Assembly: GCA_019188255.1 (NCBI GenBank)
Contig: JAETXT010000003.1
Location: 5,084,001 to 5,148,000 of the forward strand
Direction of reading: 5' to 3'
Origin: Verticillium longisporum
Lineage: Eukaryota > Ascomycota > Sordariomycetes > Glomerellales > Plectosphaerellaceae
DNA length: 64,000 bases
In this document: in pieces, positions 45,701 to 56,763 of the stretch
Numbering within the stretch: the first letter of the stretch is position 1
Layout of the letters: the number at the start of each line of letters is the position of its first letter
Position numbers and translations under genes: made by a program
Notes under the pieces: model-generated
Seen by the model: the letters and a program-made list of their open reading frames with translations, nothing else
Told to the model about the DNA's origin: nothing
The model's database searches: none

Positions 45701-48700
45701 GCACGAAGAGTGATGGCAATGCCTAGAAACCATCACAGACCGTCCGTGTGTGCCAATCAATGATTGAGCGCCAGGAGTCTGCAATCATTGCATCAGGCAA
45801 CATTGACCCTGCTAAGAAGCACTCGATGACCGTTGATTTGCGCAAGACTTGGTCTGCTGAGTTGCATCATGTAGGATACCCTTGGGTATGGAGCAGTGTA
45901 CTTGATTAGCAGGAGCAGGTCGGTGTGAGGTTCTGACGGGGGCCGTGCTGGGAGCTAGGAGCGCGGCAACGTGAATCAAAACGCAAACAGCGTGGTTCCT
46001 CGGAAGGTATCGACAGATCCAGCCCCCGGCGTATTGCGGTAATGCCATCCGAGGCAATTAGGAAATCGAGGTTGACTCTCCCTGTTGCCTTGGGTAAAGA
46101 TGGGGTGCGACAAACAGGATGCCTCGCCTCTCCGCCTGCCCACGTGCCCTGCTTGGACAGAGTTTCTGAAGTTGTATATCGTGTCCGTATGTGCGTCGTG
46201 TGCTACAGGCCGCTTGTGCATTCTATCAGGACATGGGTCTCGTCGCTTAAGGTAAATATAGAATGTCGCATGGGCTATACGGGCTGCCCGCTGTACGAGA
46301 GACCACATGACGAGGGAATTCGGCTCATCAATGTAAAAGCCGCACAAGAGTCGGTGTACAGCAACATGCTGGACTTTTCGATTCGATGGGACGCTTACAA
46401 CGCTTTGTTTGCTCGGTCACAAACTGCTTCAGAAAACCCGAACTTGGCGCCATCAGGCCGACTGCCTGGCGTTGTTCTCGAGGCCCAGCGATGAGTCAAC
46501 CTTCGCGAAAGCCCTGGCGGAGTTGAGGGGCATCAGTCATCTTGGGCCGTCTTGTGCAAATCATGATTGCAGAGAGGACCTGGCTGTATCCTGACGCAAA
46601 AATGCATGCACCACTGCAGCGCCCCCACGATACCATTGACGGTGTGTTGGTGGACTTGAACAACAGCAGACAGGGAATCACACACACCGTCCAGCCTGTG
46701 TCTTTTAGGCGCTGAGGTGTCACTCCCACGGGCCTCGTTGCTGTCAGGCAGTGGAGTCGACACGCTTCGGACAGGGGGTTGCAAGGCTGCAGGAGGTCGC
46801 TGCTCCCCCAGAAAAAGGGTGGATGTGGCTGTAAAACTCGTTCGGGGTGTTCGGGGGAGGGGTCTGACGAGTTCATCCAGTGTTGCTAGAGACTTGAGGG
46901 TGAAGCACCACTAGGGATGCCTTAGCGGTTGAGTATTGCGAGAGGAGCTGGAATCTCCACTGATCGCCAGCCTCGCGCCAGCTGAACGTAAACGAATCTA
47001 ACGATGTTGCAACGGCGAAACTGCTCTGGCTACCGAGGCTATTCGTGCTGTCGTAAACCGACTTCGTGGATGCCTCCCTTGGATGATATTGACACACCCC
47101 TCATATCGAGTCTCGCGGTGTCGGGTGAATGTGATGAGAGTTAGGGGGCCATCGCAGTTTCCCACCTTTTTGGCCTCAGGGTCCGATCGGCGTGCGATAT
47201 CATCGTGGAACAAATTGCACCATGGGCATGATGCGGAAACCGGACCCTCCACGCCATCCCCCAAGCCATTACTAGGAGGTCGAATGGTGCAGACCCAGCC
47301 AACTGGGCTGAGGTGAAGCGCAACAGGCTGACCAGCAAATGCCAGGCCATGCAATGACGACTAGTGGCCCAGGTAGGTCCCAGTACATTTCGTTCCCGCA
47401 CAGGCTGGAATGCAACGCGAGGGAAGGAAACAACAAGGCTGGTCAGTGCTTCGTGACTCACTCTAAAATGGCGGCGGCAGCAAGCCCAGAGGATCGACTC
47501 ATCAGCAAGCACGCGTCGTGGCCACAGCATCTGAACGACGACCTGCCAATCCCGGACCCCTAAAAACAGCGGTCTGATGTCCCGAGTCGAGCGGTGTGTC
47601 TATACTTGGCCGAGCGAGCTTCAAGAGGGGCGTCAATGAGAGAGTACTGCTGCACCGCACTGGTGACGAGCGTTGATCCTCCGAATATTCGATGACATTG
47701 TGTTGCCTAAAGCTACACCATATGCTCATCCATTGAAACCGATGCTACAGACGGTGAGACCTGATGAGCAAGTGACGTACAGACAACTGTTCAGCTGAAG
47801 CAGACACCCTCAGCAGACAACGCATGCAATCCAAATGATGGAGATAGGGATCCATGGCTGAATGGCGAAATTGCAATTGGCGATCCGTTTCCTTGGGCAT
47901 GTGCTTGTCGGCCGTGTTTCAAGATCTGACGAAAGGGGTGAGTTCTGGGTGATGGGGGTTCTACCATCGCCCTGTATGCGTACGTGGTCCCTGCTGATCC
48001 CAACAAATGGTTTGCACATGTGCGACACATTGGAGCAAATCCCGAGGCCGCTTCGCAAAAAACGACGCACGACTGCGACGCAGTCTTTGCCTTTGCTGTT
48101 ACCAACACTGAAGTGGCAGCCAAGAAACAGGAGGCGGGTGAGCTATTCTGCTGCTATGTTGCCGTTGACGCACCAGCTGGTGAGCGGCACCGAGACACTC
48201 CTCCCTTGATCAAGTGCCGCGCATATTAGTGGTTGAGCTGTCCTGTGCTGTACGAGGTACGTGGTGATCTCGTTCCGACTATTCTGCTTTGAAAGTAGTG
48301 TCTCTCTCCCACCTCGTACCTGGCGAATGCGCAGGGTGGTAGCTGCATGTCGCTCTCATGGCGCCCTGGCTACTGGAAATGTGTGTCTGGCGTCCTGGTA
48401 GGTGGTGTGCTATCATGGGAAACCGTAAACCGGGTACCGATCATTGTCAAGGGACAGGCAAAGCACCGATGATCTCGTGCATTCCATAAGGGAGCCGCGA
48501 GCTGCACCAGTCTCGGGTGGAAAACGAGTCACTGGAAGAGTGATGTGCTCGAGTCGACAGTGCAGTCGGAGCGACGACAAGGGTCGAGTGGTATCAGGGG
48601 ATACTGAGGATGACGTTTATGGAACAAGACGATGTGATGTGTGCAGATGTGATGGGCCATGATGCATGAAGGGGCGCGTGATGCAATTCGACGACGATGG

Positions 48701-49539
48701 CTTCAGAGTGAAGGCAAATGAGAGTCAGTGACGAGTCAAGCAGAGCAGGCAAGACCAGCAGGGCGTCCAGGGGGGGGGGGCGTTTCCTTGAATCCCATCG
48801 AAGGAAGAATGGAAGGACAGGTAGAAGGCAGGAGGCAGGAGGCAGGCGACGGTAGATGCAACAGGAGGAAAGAGCATGCGAGAAGCGAAAGGGGTAGACG
48901 ACGGGGGTGTGTCTATCGATACAGGGCAGTCCCAGTCGCGGTTCCTCGGCACCTCTGGCACCAATTATGCGGGCAAGCATCATGTCAGGCTAAACCACGC
49001 CGCGTCCTGGTCTCTGAGCCTGGGGATTTAGTAGGTGACCTGGATGAGTGACCTCACTGCACAGGGCTCATGCCTACCTAGCTGGAGGCCAAGCGGGACA
49101 TGGCACCGAGACGACGGGCGAGCGGCCAGCCGGGTCACTTTGGATGCGTTCCCGCTCACAGCTCCGGCCTGGGTTGAGAGGGAGCAGCGAGGTAGTGTGA
49201 AAGCGTAGGCCACCGGGGTGGCGGCCTTGCCCAAATTGATTATCTCTCCCTGCTTAGCAACATGAATAAACTGGAGCTCTGCAATCGGCTCGAGAGAAGA
49301 AGTGGAAAGGCCCTACTTGTGCTCCAGAGTCAGGGGTGTTGAGGGAGTCACCAGTACAGATGTTTCGGATTGGGCTGCCGCCTCTGGCCTGGTACCAAGT
49401 GACGTGGGTGCAACAGCCAAGCAAGTTCGCCACAGAAGATCTGAGACCTGCTGCCCCATTTTTCCCAACAGAGCTTCTTGTGGGGGTTCGGCCCAGTTTG
49501 ATGGGGGATGGGCTTCAGGCTCGTCGGGCTCGAGCTCCT

Positions 49540-49571
49540 GGGTTGGGGCTGGGGTTGGGGCGGGGCTGGGG
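49540..49571 (+). other. G-quadruplex motif with six G-runs
   Basis: GGG is followed by five GGGG runs separated by only one or two bases (TT, CT, TT, C, CT). Runs of four with loops of 1-2 nt are among the most stable quadruplex patterns known. Confidence 0.85.
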
Positions 49572-50911
49572 CTTGGTAGAGGCGAGAATAATGATCATCG
49601 TTCTTCAACACAACTTTGCTTTCAGGGCTTAAACGATTTGGGTGCCTTGAACAAAGGTACATGGTACTCACGACGAAGGGAGTGGTCATGATGATGAGGG
49701 CCGAATAAGGCATGCCCCAGGTTGTTGATGAACAACTGACGAACCGATGAATGCACGACGCGTCTGCTTGCACATACGCAGGCTAGCTTGGTCGCTCCAG
49801 CTGCTACTTGTGCCTTGCCTGCCTGACCTTTCAAGCTGAGCTGCCTTTCAAATGATCCTACCTCAAAGTCACAGCTCCGAGAGGAGTGCTCTTGTCCTCG
49901 CTCATGACACGCCCCCCTCCCAGGAACACAGGACACCCACCCACCACACCCCTGCCGGATGGAATCTGTAGACAAGCACATGGCAAAGTACCAGACTGTA
50001 GGTATTCCATTGCCCTGAACCTCTACACATGGGCTGTCTCTCGAAACCTTGGTTGATTGCCTGTCAATTTGTCTGTGGTTTCGCCTTAGTGCGGTGAGGA
50101 ATTTGCCTTGTGTATGTGTGCGTTGAGCGAGTGAGGAGTGCCTCCCGCCACAACCAATGCATGCCAGCCATGGGCATCAGTCTTGCAGTCGTCCGATCCT
50201 CCCGAGGCGCTCGCTCGGGCTGCGGGGATGACGCTGATGCTGACTGACGATGGAGGAGGAACCAGGTGACACGGTCGAGGGGCCCTTTCGACGCCGTGTG
50301 CCAGCACCGTCATTGACGACGTTCCTGGAACGGCATACCCTCGGCATGGGTGTTGCAACGCTTCGTCAGGAGATCCCATTCTCCGGCCCCTTTTTTTCAT
50401 GTGTCACCGCCAATTCGTGAAGTTAACTCTTGGCTACGGTAGAGGCGGCGAGGACGATGCACCAACCATCTGAAAGAGGTGACTTGGATGATCAGCGTTT
50501 CCGCGAACGAGCAACTCTCTCATCCTGACCCTGACTGACTCTGGTCAGTCTCCCTGTCGATTTCATGTCTTGCCCACTTTCTCCCTGACCGCCGCGCGCC
50601 CCTTCTGATTGATTTGGCTCCAGTCGTTGCCCCTCAGGCCAATCTCTCGTCTCGCGTCTCGGACATTCTTCTCTACCATTTGCCAGCTTGGCTGCCGTGT
50701 ACCGAAGGCTGTTTTGGGGGCAGGCGAATGGCCTGGAGGGGAGGGCCCCATGTCCAGGACAGGAACCTACCACACAAAGGTACAGCGAGCAAGGAGGGCA
50801 AGGGGACACTCAGGCTCAGGGACACTACTACACCAGCACTGCTCGGATGGGTGGGTGAGTGGTGGGTTGATCAGAAGATACGTACCTCTCTCGCAGAACC
50901 TTACCGCACCC

Positions 50912-51013
50912 AAGGTAGGTATCTAGGTGCCTTACCTAGGTGGGTACCTGCCTAGGTAAGGTACCTAGGTAAGCAAGAGAGAGAAGGGTGGAGGGAACAC
51001 CTTAGGTAGGTAC
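50912..51013. repeat. Second CCTAGGTA repeat cluster
   Basis: Imperfect repeats of CCTAGGTA, AGGTACCTAGGT and CTTAGGTAGGTA form several overlapping palindromes, matching the cluster at 17931-17996. Confidence 0.8.
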
Positions 51014-51479
51014 ATGTAGTCGCTCACCTTAGAGAGCACGTTCTCAGTAAAGCCTGATTCCGCCAACTTCCCCCCCCGGTCGCTTCCTCCCTCCCACCAC
51101 TGCATTGCGATCCACGGATTTCCACACCCCCTTCTGCGGCGCCTTGCCCCCCTCGTCCCTTCCTCACCCCCCCGGACTTGCACCAGAAACAGACACTGCT
51201 GGCCGCCCACCTTTAGTTTTACACCCGTCTGCCGTCACTGGTAAACAGGGTGGAGGGCATCTCTCTTTTTGCCTCTTTGGCGCCCCAAGCCCTGCCCCCG
51301 TCTCTCCTCTTGCGCCCTGGTCCCCCTTGCATCCAAATCGCTGCCTTATCCGGGTGCGAATGACATAGTACACGCTGTCATTGTTGTTTTCTGCCCTGTC
51401 CACTACTTTTTTTTTCTTTCTGGTCTCACACCCATCCCGTCCATCCATGCCCTGGGGGCCGACTTGTCTCTGACACGTA

Positions 51480-53388
51480 CCTAGGAGTCAGAGTCACTTT
51501 GCTCTGTTTGCTTTGCTTTGCTCTGCTTCACTGTACAGTACTTGGCTTTGCTTCGCTGTCAAGGTAACCCACTTTTCGTCGGTGTGGTTTCCTCGAATCC
51601 AACCCGCTGCTCACCTTGGCATCGGCTTCTCTCGCATTCTACCTGACCTTGCCTCGGACCTGGGACAGCATTTCGGACGCCTTGTACTCGTCTGGGCGCC
51701 TCCTTTTCCCATCTGTTTGGTGCTTGGCTGGTACATGGCATGTCCTGCCCCGGCCCCCAAGCTCCAGTCATCATCAGCAGTCGCGCTTGAGCGCCAGCGC
51801 CACGACCGCCGTCATCAGTAAGGTACGTTCCTTGCGTACCTATTTTTCTTTAGCTTCGTGCTTTCGCTGTCAGGTCCACCCCAGACCGAGAAAGAGTCCA
51901 TCGTGCCTTCTTCGTCTCCCGCACGCCCCCCCCCCTAGTCAGCCATTCATCCCCCTCCCCATCCCATCCCATCATCCATCCCCCATGCCCTTGGCCCGTA
52001 TCCATTCTCAGGCCCATTCTCATTCCTTTCCACTTCCCCCCCCCCGTGTTGCGCAGAAAATCCCGATCCCAATCCCAATCCCAAAAATCCCCCCCCAGTC
52101 GTCTCTCGACATATGGCCCTGCCCTGGTCACATCCCCAAATAAAGCTCTTGGCCCCTTGCCTACCTCCCCGCCCCTCCGACGACAATTTCCCGGCACCAA
52201 CGGCGCCTTTCCCACACTTAAGACCCGTCTTGCGGCCACGCTCCATCCACCACCTACACCACTCGCACTTTCATCTGCAACTACCACCACTACAACCAGT
52301 TTCCTGGCTACTTTTCCTGACTGGGCAACTCCAGCATCTCGCAACTTGCAACGACACACAAGAGCGCGCAAGTCTCGTTGTGGACGGACGCCAACGACAA
52401 CTCGATGAGTGTACGGTTATAGCATTGGTCAACAAGCACAACCCAGGCGGCACCAAGCCCCAGAGTGGACAAACCCATCGAGCCTTGCATACCCGACTTC
52501 CAACTTTTGAGTCACCTGCATTGTCGCGTTGCGCGCGCATCGCCCCTGCCTCCTCTTCACAAAAACGAAAATACGACTACACTACACGAACACAGTCTGA
52601 CGGAAGACATCCCTGGAGGACAACGAACCCTCTGTGCGACGAAGCCGCACAGCACAATCACAACCACATCCACAAACCGCGGGGGCAACAGAACCTGAGA
52701 TTCGCCAACGCTTGAGACCCAGTTCTCCCAGCCTGGAAAGCTGCCCAAACTAGCGACCTGCATACGCAGACACCTGCCACCTCACCACGCGCGCCGTGAG
52801 CCTTTGCGACGAGGCCCCAAGACCCACGGCTGTCCCCCAGATCGGACCCCAGACGGACGAGAGGCTGCGCTTCGAGCCGAGGGAACCACCTGCCCACCAC
52901 AATTGGTCCTCCAGCGGTCTCACACCCCCGTGGACAGAGAGAAGAAGGAGAAGAGAGCTTGCCCTGCCTGCCTGCCTGTCTCGTTGTCCGTCTGCCAGCC
53001 AGTCCGCCCGCCTGCACGCCCACAACTACCCTGCGAGGTCTCGTTTTGGTACCGATACCACCATCCCACCTCAGAAGTCTTCGATGCGCCGCACCACCCG
53101 GTGACCACCTACGGACCCCATCTGCCACGATTGCTGCCTCCTCCACCTGGCATATCCCGTCATATAAACCACCACACCATCCATCTACGTCCCTGCTCTC
53201 GCGATCGTCCTCTAACGCTCACCCCGCACCTTCGCCGTTACCCTACGCGGGCCGTTCCACAGGGCCAACTTCTCCAAGGATGCCGTCACCAACCACGCAT
53301 CTCTCTTCATAAACAACCCGTCGCCCGCCCGGGCTCCTCACCGGGGCCCCTGCTCCAACGAGCGCCCCCTTAGTGGTGTCTGCGACCC
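51480..53388 (+). promoter_or_regulatory. Pyrimidine-rich promoter/leader region of the phospholipase C gene
   Basis: Long C/T-rich tracts (for example 51904-52060 and 52230-52280) and then C/A-rich sequence lead into the ATG at 53389. Fungal promoters often carry a C/T tract just upstream of transcription starts. Several short upstream ATG frames occur. Exact borders are not visible. Confidence 0.45.
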
Positions 53389-56300
53389 ATGACCATAACC
53401 ACCATGCCTCCATACACATCTTCGCCCTCACCACTCACCTCAGCTTCCTCCTCGGGCAATCTCACCATGACGCCCCAGACGACCGAGTCGAGGCGCTCTC
53501 GCCCGGCTCAGGTGCAAACTAGCAACATAACATCCTCCTCACACCAGGCGTCAATGCCTGCTTCCGCCGTCAGCTCATCTTCTGTGGCTTCAAGCTCACG
53601 GCAGTGCTCCCCTATCATGTCCCCAGAAGGTGCCATCATGACGAGCAACAGCTCTGTCCAAGTGTCTCCAGAGCCTTTCCGTGGCCGAGAGCTTCACGAC
53701 CAGGTATCTCAGGGCGCCTTCCAACTCCCCGAGCCCGTGCTCAACAGGAAAGCTAGCCAGAACTCCCTGCCCCATAGCATAAGCAGCACCCCCAGTGGCA
53801 TGGAACCTGTCACAAGCAAAAGCGGGATCATCAGGCGGCTTTCTAACCGGGCGACCAAGTCCTTTGTCCGTCGCAGGCCGTCTTCTGCCGCACCAAACAG
53901 CCGGGACGGCAGCATCGGCCCGGGTATGCTACGCCGCCGCAGTGACAGTAACAATACAGCCCCGCCAGACTTTCCCGTCCTCGGCACCGACTCTGACGAT
54001 GACTCGGTTGATGAGCAAGATGAGCTCCGATCGCAAGTCGGCTTTGACGGCACACAAAGAGATTCGTCTTCAAACAGCACGACCGCCTCCGTTGCCGGCT
54101 CGAATGCACCTTCAAACACAATGGCTGGTCCTGTCATTCCTTTTCAGCTTCTCAAGGGTACTTGGATCCGCAAAGTGTCCAAGAAGAACCGTGGGAAACG
54201 ATTCATACTTCTTCTGGAGCCAGACGCCGCCAAGATCTCGTGGGACCGAGCTCGTCCTCACAAGGCCCTCTACATCGACGACATTAAAGAGATCAGGGTT
54301 GGCTCAGATATTCGACAATACCGACTCGACTTTGGCGTGCCAGAATCAGAAGAGCCCCGCTGGTTCTCTATTTTGTACGCCGTGCCCGACAAGTCCAAGA
54401 GCAAAATGATGCATCTCATTGCCGATGATGCCAGTGTCTTCTACAACTGGGTTACCACCCTAGAGGCCATTTCGAAGCATCGCCAGGACCTCATGTCGTC
54501 GCTCATGGCCTTCAATGACCGGGCGATCCGCGACTACTGGCGCACCGAGATGGCCAAGCAGTTCGCCGATAAGCCTCACTCCCCTGACGACGAAGATCTC
54601 AACTTTCAAGGCGTCCAGGATGTCTGTCGAAAACTTCACATCCATGCGTCGCCCAGTCAGCTTCGTGCAAAGTTTCATACTGCTGACACCACCAAGACCG
54701 GTCGCCTTAACTACTTTGAGTTTCAAACCTTCGTCGGCTACATGAAGAGGAGAGACGACATCCGTCAAGTATACCTACAGACGGCGAGGGCTCCCGAGGC
54801 CGGCCTCTCGCTGAACGAGTTCTATGACTTCCTGCGCAATGTACAGGGAGAGGATGTTGATGCCGACCTCGTCGGATGGGAGGCATTGTATCTCAAGTTC
54901 ACCCGCAAGTTCAAGCCCAAGGACGCGCCATCGGACAATTTTGGCATGAGTGATGCCGCCTTCGCTGCTTATCTCACTTCAACGTACAACGTCCCCCTGG
55001 CCAAGGAGCCCAAGGAGTATACACTGGATCGCCCCATGAACGAGTACCTTATCTCGAGCTCTCACAACACGTACCTCCTGGGAAGACAAGTGGCAGGGTT
55101 CTCTAGCGTTGAGGGCTACATCGCTGCCCTCGCACGAGGCTGTCGGTGTGTTGAGGTCGACTGTTGGGATGGAGCCGACGGCCAACCTACCGTCAACCAC
55201 GGCCGGACGCTAACCTCATCCATCAGTTTCCAGGAGACCATGACGACCATCAACAAATACGCGTTTGTCAAGACGCGTTATCCCCTCTGGATTTCTCTTG
55301 AGGTGCACTGCAACCCGCAACAGCAGGCTATCATGGCACGAATCATCAAGGAGACCTTTGGGGCCCGCCTCGTCACAGAACCCCTAGATCCCACATCTGA
55401 CAAGCTTCCCTCTCCCGAGGAGCTTAAGGAGCGTGTCCTCATCAAGGTCAAGAAGCCCATGTCGAAGGAGGAGCCAAAGCTCCCCGAACCCGGCCGCAGG
55501 CGTGGCAACAGCCTCACGTCGCCCTATGCGAAACCTGTTCAGCTCGACAACAACGTCATCCCGTCTCAGTCACTCCCGCAAAGCCCGCTCCTCAGCCCAA
55601 GCAACTCGTCGCGCCGCCTGGTTAGCAAGAGCCGTGTCAACACCATCACCGAGGGTGAAGTCCAGGACACCATGAGCAGCAGCACGAGCGATAACGACAG
55701 CGCAGGCGAGAGGGCACCATCGAAGCGGAATTCACCTAACAAGACGGTCAAGGTCCTCGGCGACCTTGGTGTCTACTGCGCGGGTGTCAAGTTTGGCGGG
55801 TTCGACACAGCTGACGCGAAGGAGTACAACCACATTTTTTCCTTCATGGAGTCGAGCTTTGAAAAGCACAGCAGGCCCAAAGAGGCGAAGCAGGCCATGG
55901 ATCGACACAACATGCGCTACCTGATGCGAGTTTACCCCGACCGATACCGATACCAGTCGACCAACTTTGATCCTCTAGTCTACTGGCGAAGGGGCGTGCA
56001 GATGGCTGCCATGAACTGGCAGACATTCGACCTGGGCATGCAACTCAACCAGGCCATGTTCGACAGCGGCACTGATCGGTCCGGATACGTCCTCAAGCCC
56101 AGCGAGCTTCGCGAAATCCAAGTGCTCCCTGAAGGATGGTCTGGCAAACGCGAGCGCAAGGAGGTTACCTTCAGCATCGATGTCATTTCAGCCCAGCAGC
56201 TGATGCGGCCTAACGGCATGGCTGCGTCCAAGACTGTGGACCCCTTTGTTGAGATTGAGGTCTTCCACGCCAACGACAAGGGGAACAAGAAAGAGGCGGA

Positions 56301-56763
56301 ACCCGCTCTTTCGGCAGTCTCAGACACGCCACTCAAGTACCGCACTGGCGTGATCCCCGAGAACGGTTTCAACCCCGTCTTCGATGCCAAGTGCAACTTC
56401 AAGGTGACGACTAAGTACCCAGATCTCATCTTTGTCCGCTGGTCTGTCAAGCTGTCGCACAACGGCGAGACATACAACGATAAGCCACCCGTCGCAACGT
56501 ACACGGCGAAGCTGAGTGGCCTCAAGTCTGGCTACCGCACCCTTCCTCTCTTCGACCACAATGGCGAACAGTATCTTTTCTCGACACTTTTCTGCAAAAT
56601 CAAGGTTGATCCGATCAACAGCGTCCTCCTGGATTGTGTCGACCCGCAAGTCGACACCAGCGGCAAGCTTCGAGGGCTCGGTCGCACCATCTTCAACCGA
56701 TCCAACAACATCAGCCCCAAGTCGAGCATGGAGAAGTCGAGCTACGACGGCTCCCAGGGATAA
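53389..56763 (+). CDS. plc1: Phosphoinositide-specific phospholipase C, delta-like
   Basis: An intronless gene of 1124 aa. It hydrolyses phosphatidylinositol 4,5-bisphosphate to inositol trisphosphate and diacylglycerol at the plasma membrane. Domains in order: a Ser-rich N-terminus (1-245); a PH-like domain (about 249-361, FQLLKGTWIRKVSKKNRGKR); an EF-hand-like part (368-468, FHTADTTKTGRLNYFEF); catalytic X (549-685) with SSHNTYLLGRQ and VNHGRTLTSS, which carry the two active-site His residues, and EVDCWDG; a Ser-rich X/Y linker (about 700-783); catalytic Y (784-905, MRVYPDRYRYQSTNFDPLVY then WRRGVQMAAMNWQTFD); and a C2 domain (about 924-1090). The start is the first Met of the frame; a second Met lies five residues on. 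The long N-terminus and linker are usual in filamentous fungi. The frame has no breaks. Confidence 0.96.
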   Translation: MTITTMPPYTSSPSPLTSASSSGNLTMTPQTTESRRSRPAQVQTSNITSSSHQASMPASAVSSSSVASSSRQCSPIMSPEGAIMTSNSSVQVSPEPFRGRELHDQVSQGAFQLPEPVLNRKASQNSLPHSISSTPSGMEPVTSKSGIIRRLSNRATKSFVRRRPSSAAPNSRDGSIGPGMLRRRSDSNNTAPPDFPVLGTDSDDDSVDEQDELRSQVGFDGTQRDSSSNSTTASVAGSNAPSNTMAGPVIPFQLLKGTWIRKVSKKNRGKRFILLLEPDAAKISWDRARPHKALYIDDIKEIRVGSDIRQYRLDFGVPESEEPRWFSILYAVPDKSKSKMMHLIADDASVFYNWVTTLEAISKHRQDLMSSLMAFNDRAIRDYWRTEMAKQFADKPHSPDDEDLNFQGVQDVCRKLHIHASPSQLRAKFHTADTTKTGRLNYFEFQTFVGYMKRRDDIRQVYLQTARAPEAGLSLNEFYDFLRNVQGEDVDADLVGWEALYLKFTRKFKPKDAPSDNFGMSDAAFAAYLTSTYNVPLAKEPKEYTLDRPMNEYLISSSHNTYLLGRQVAGFSSVEGYIAALARGCRCVEVDCWDGADGQPTVNHGRTLTSSISFQETMTTINKYAFVKTRYPLWISLEVHCNPQQQAIMARIIKETFGARLVTEPLDPTSDKLPSPEELKERVLIKVKKPMSKEEPKLPEPGRRRGNSLTSPYAKPVQLDNNVIPSQSLPQSPLLSPSNSSRRLVSKSRVNTITEGEVQDTMSSSTSDNDSAGERAPSKRNSPNKTVKVLGDLGVYCAGVKFGGFDTADAKEYNHIFSFMESSFEKHSRPKEAKQAMDRHNMRYLMRVYPDRYRYQSTNFDPLVYWRRGVQMAAMNWQTFDLGMQLNQAMFDSGTDRSGYVLKPSELREIQVLPEGWSGKRERKEVTFSIDVISAQQLMRPNGMAASKTVDPFVEIEVFHANDKGNKKEAEPALSAVSDTPLKYRTGVIPENGFNPVFDAKCNFKVTTKYPDLIFVRWSVKLSHNGETYNDKPPVATYTAKLSGLKSGYRTLPLFDHNGEQYLFSTLFCKIKVDPINSVLLDCVDPQVDTSGKLRGLGRTIFNRSNNISPKSSMEKSSYDGSQG

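Larger units (their letters stand above)
34901..53388. other. 18.5-kb gene desert of normal base composition
   Basis: Frames of 60-250 codons occur on both strands, as expected for GC-rich random sequence, but I recognise no family, no consistent splice chain and no tRNA. Unlike the island at 27-30 kb, CpA and TpG are common, so RIP is not the reason. It holds (GA)n near 36915-36938 and 41677-41706, (GTC)n near 38000-38020, (GGCA)n near 39920-39940, (CTG)n near 42709-42737, several poly-C/poly-G runs, an 11-bp repeat (36533-36576), a G-quadruplex motif (49540-49571) and CCTAGGTA repeats (50912-51013). The last 2 kb are very pyrimidine-rich and probably are the promoter and leader of the phospholipase C gene. 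Confidence 0.6.
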
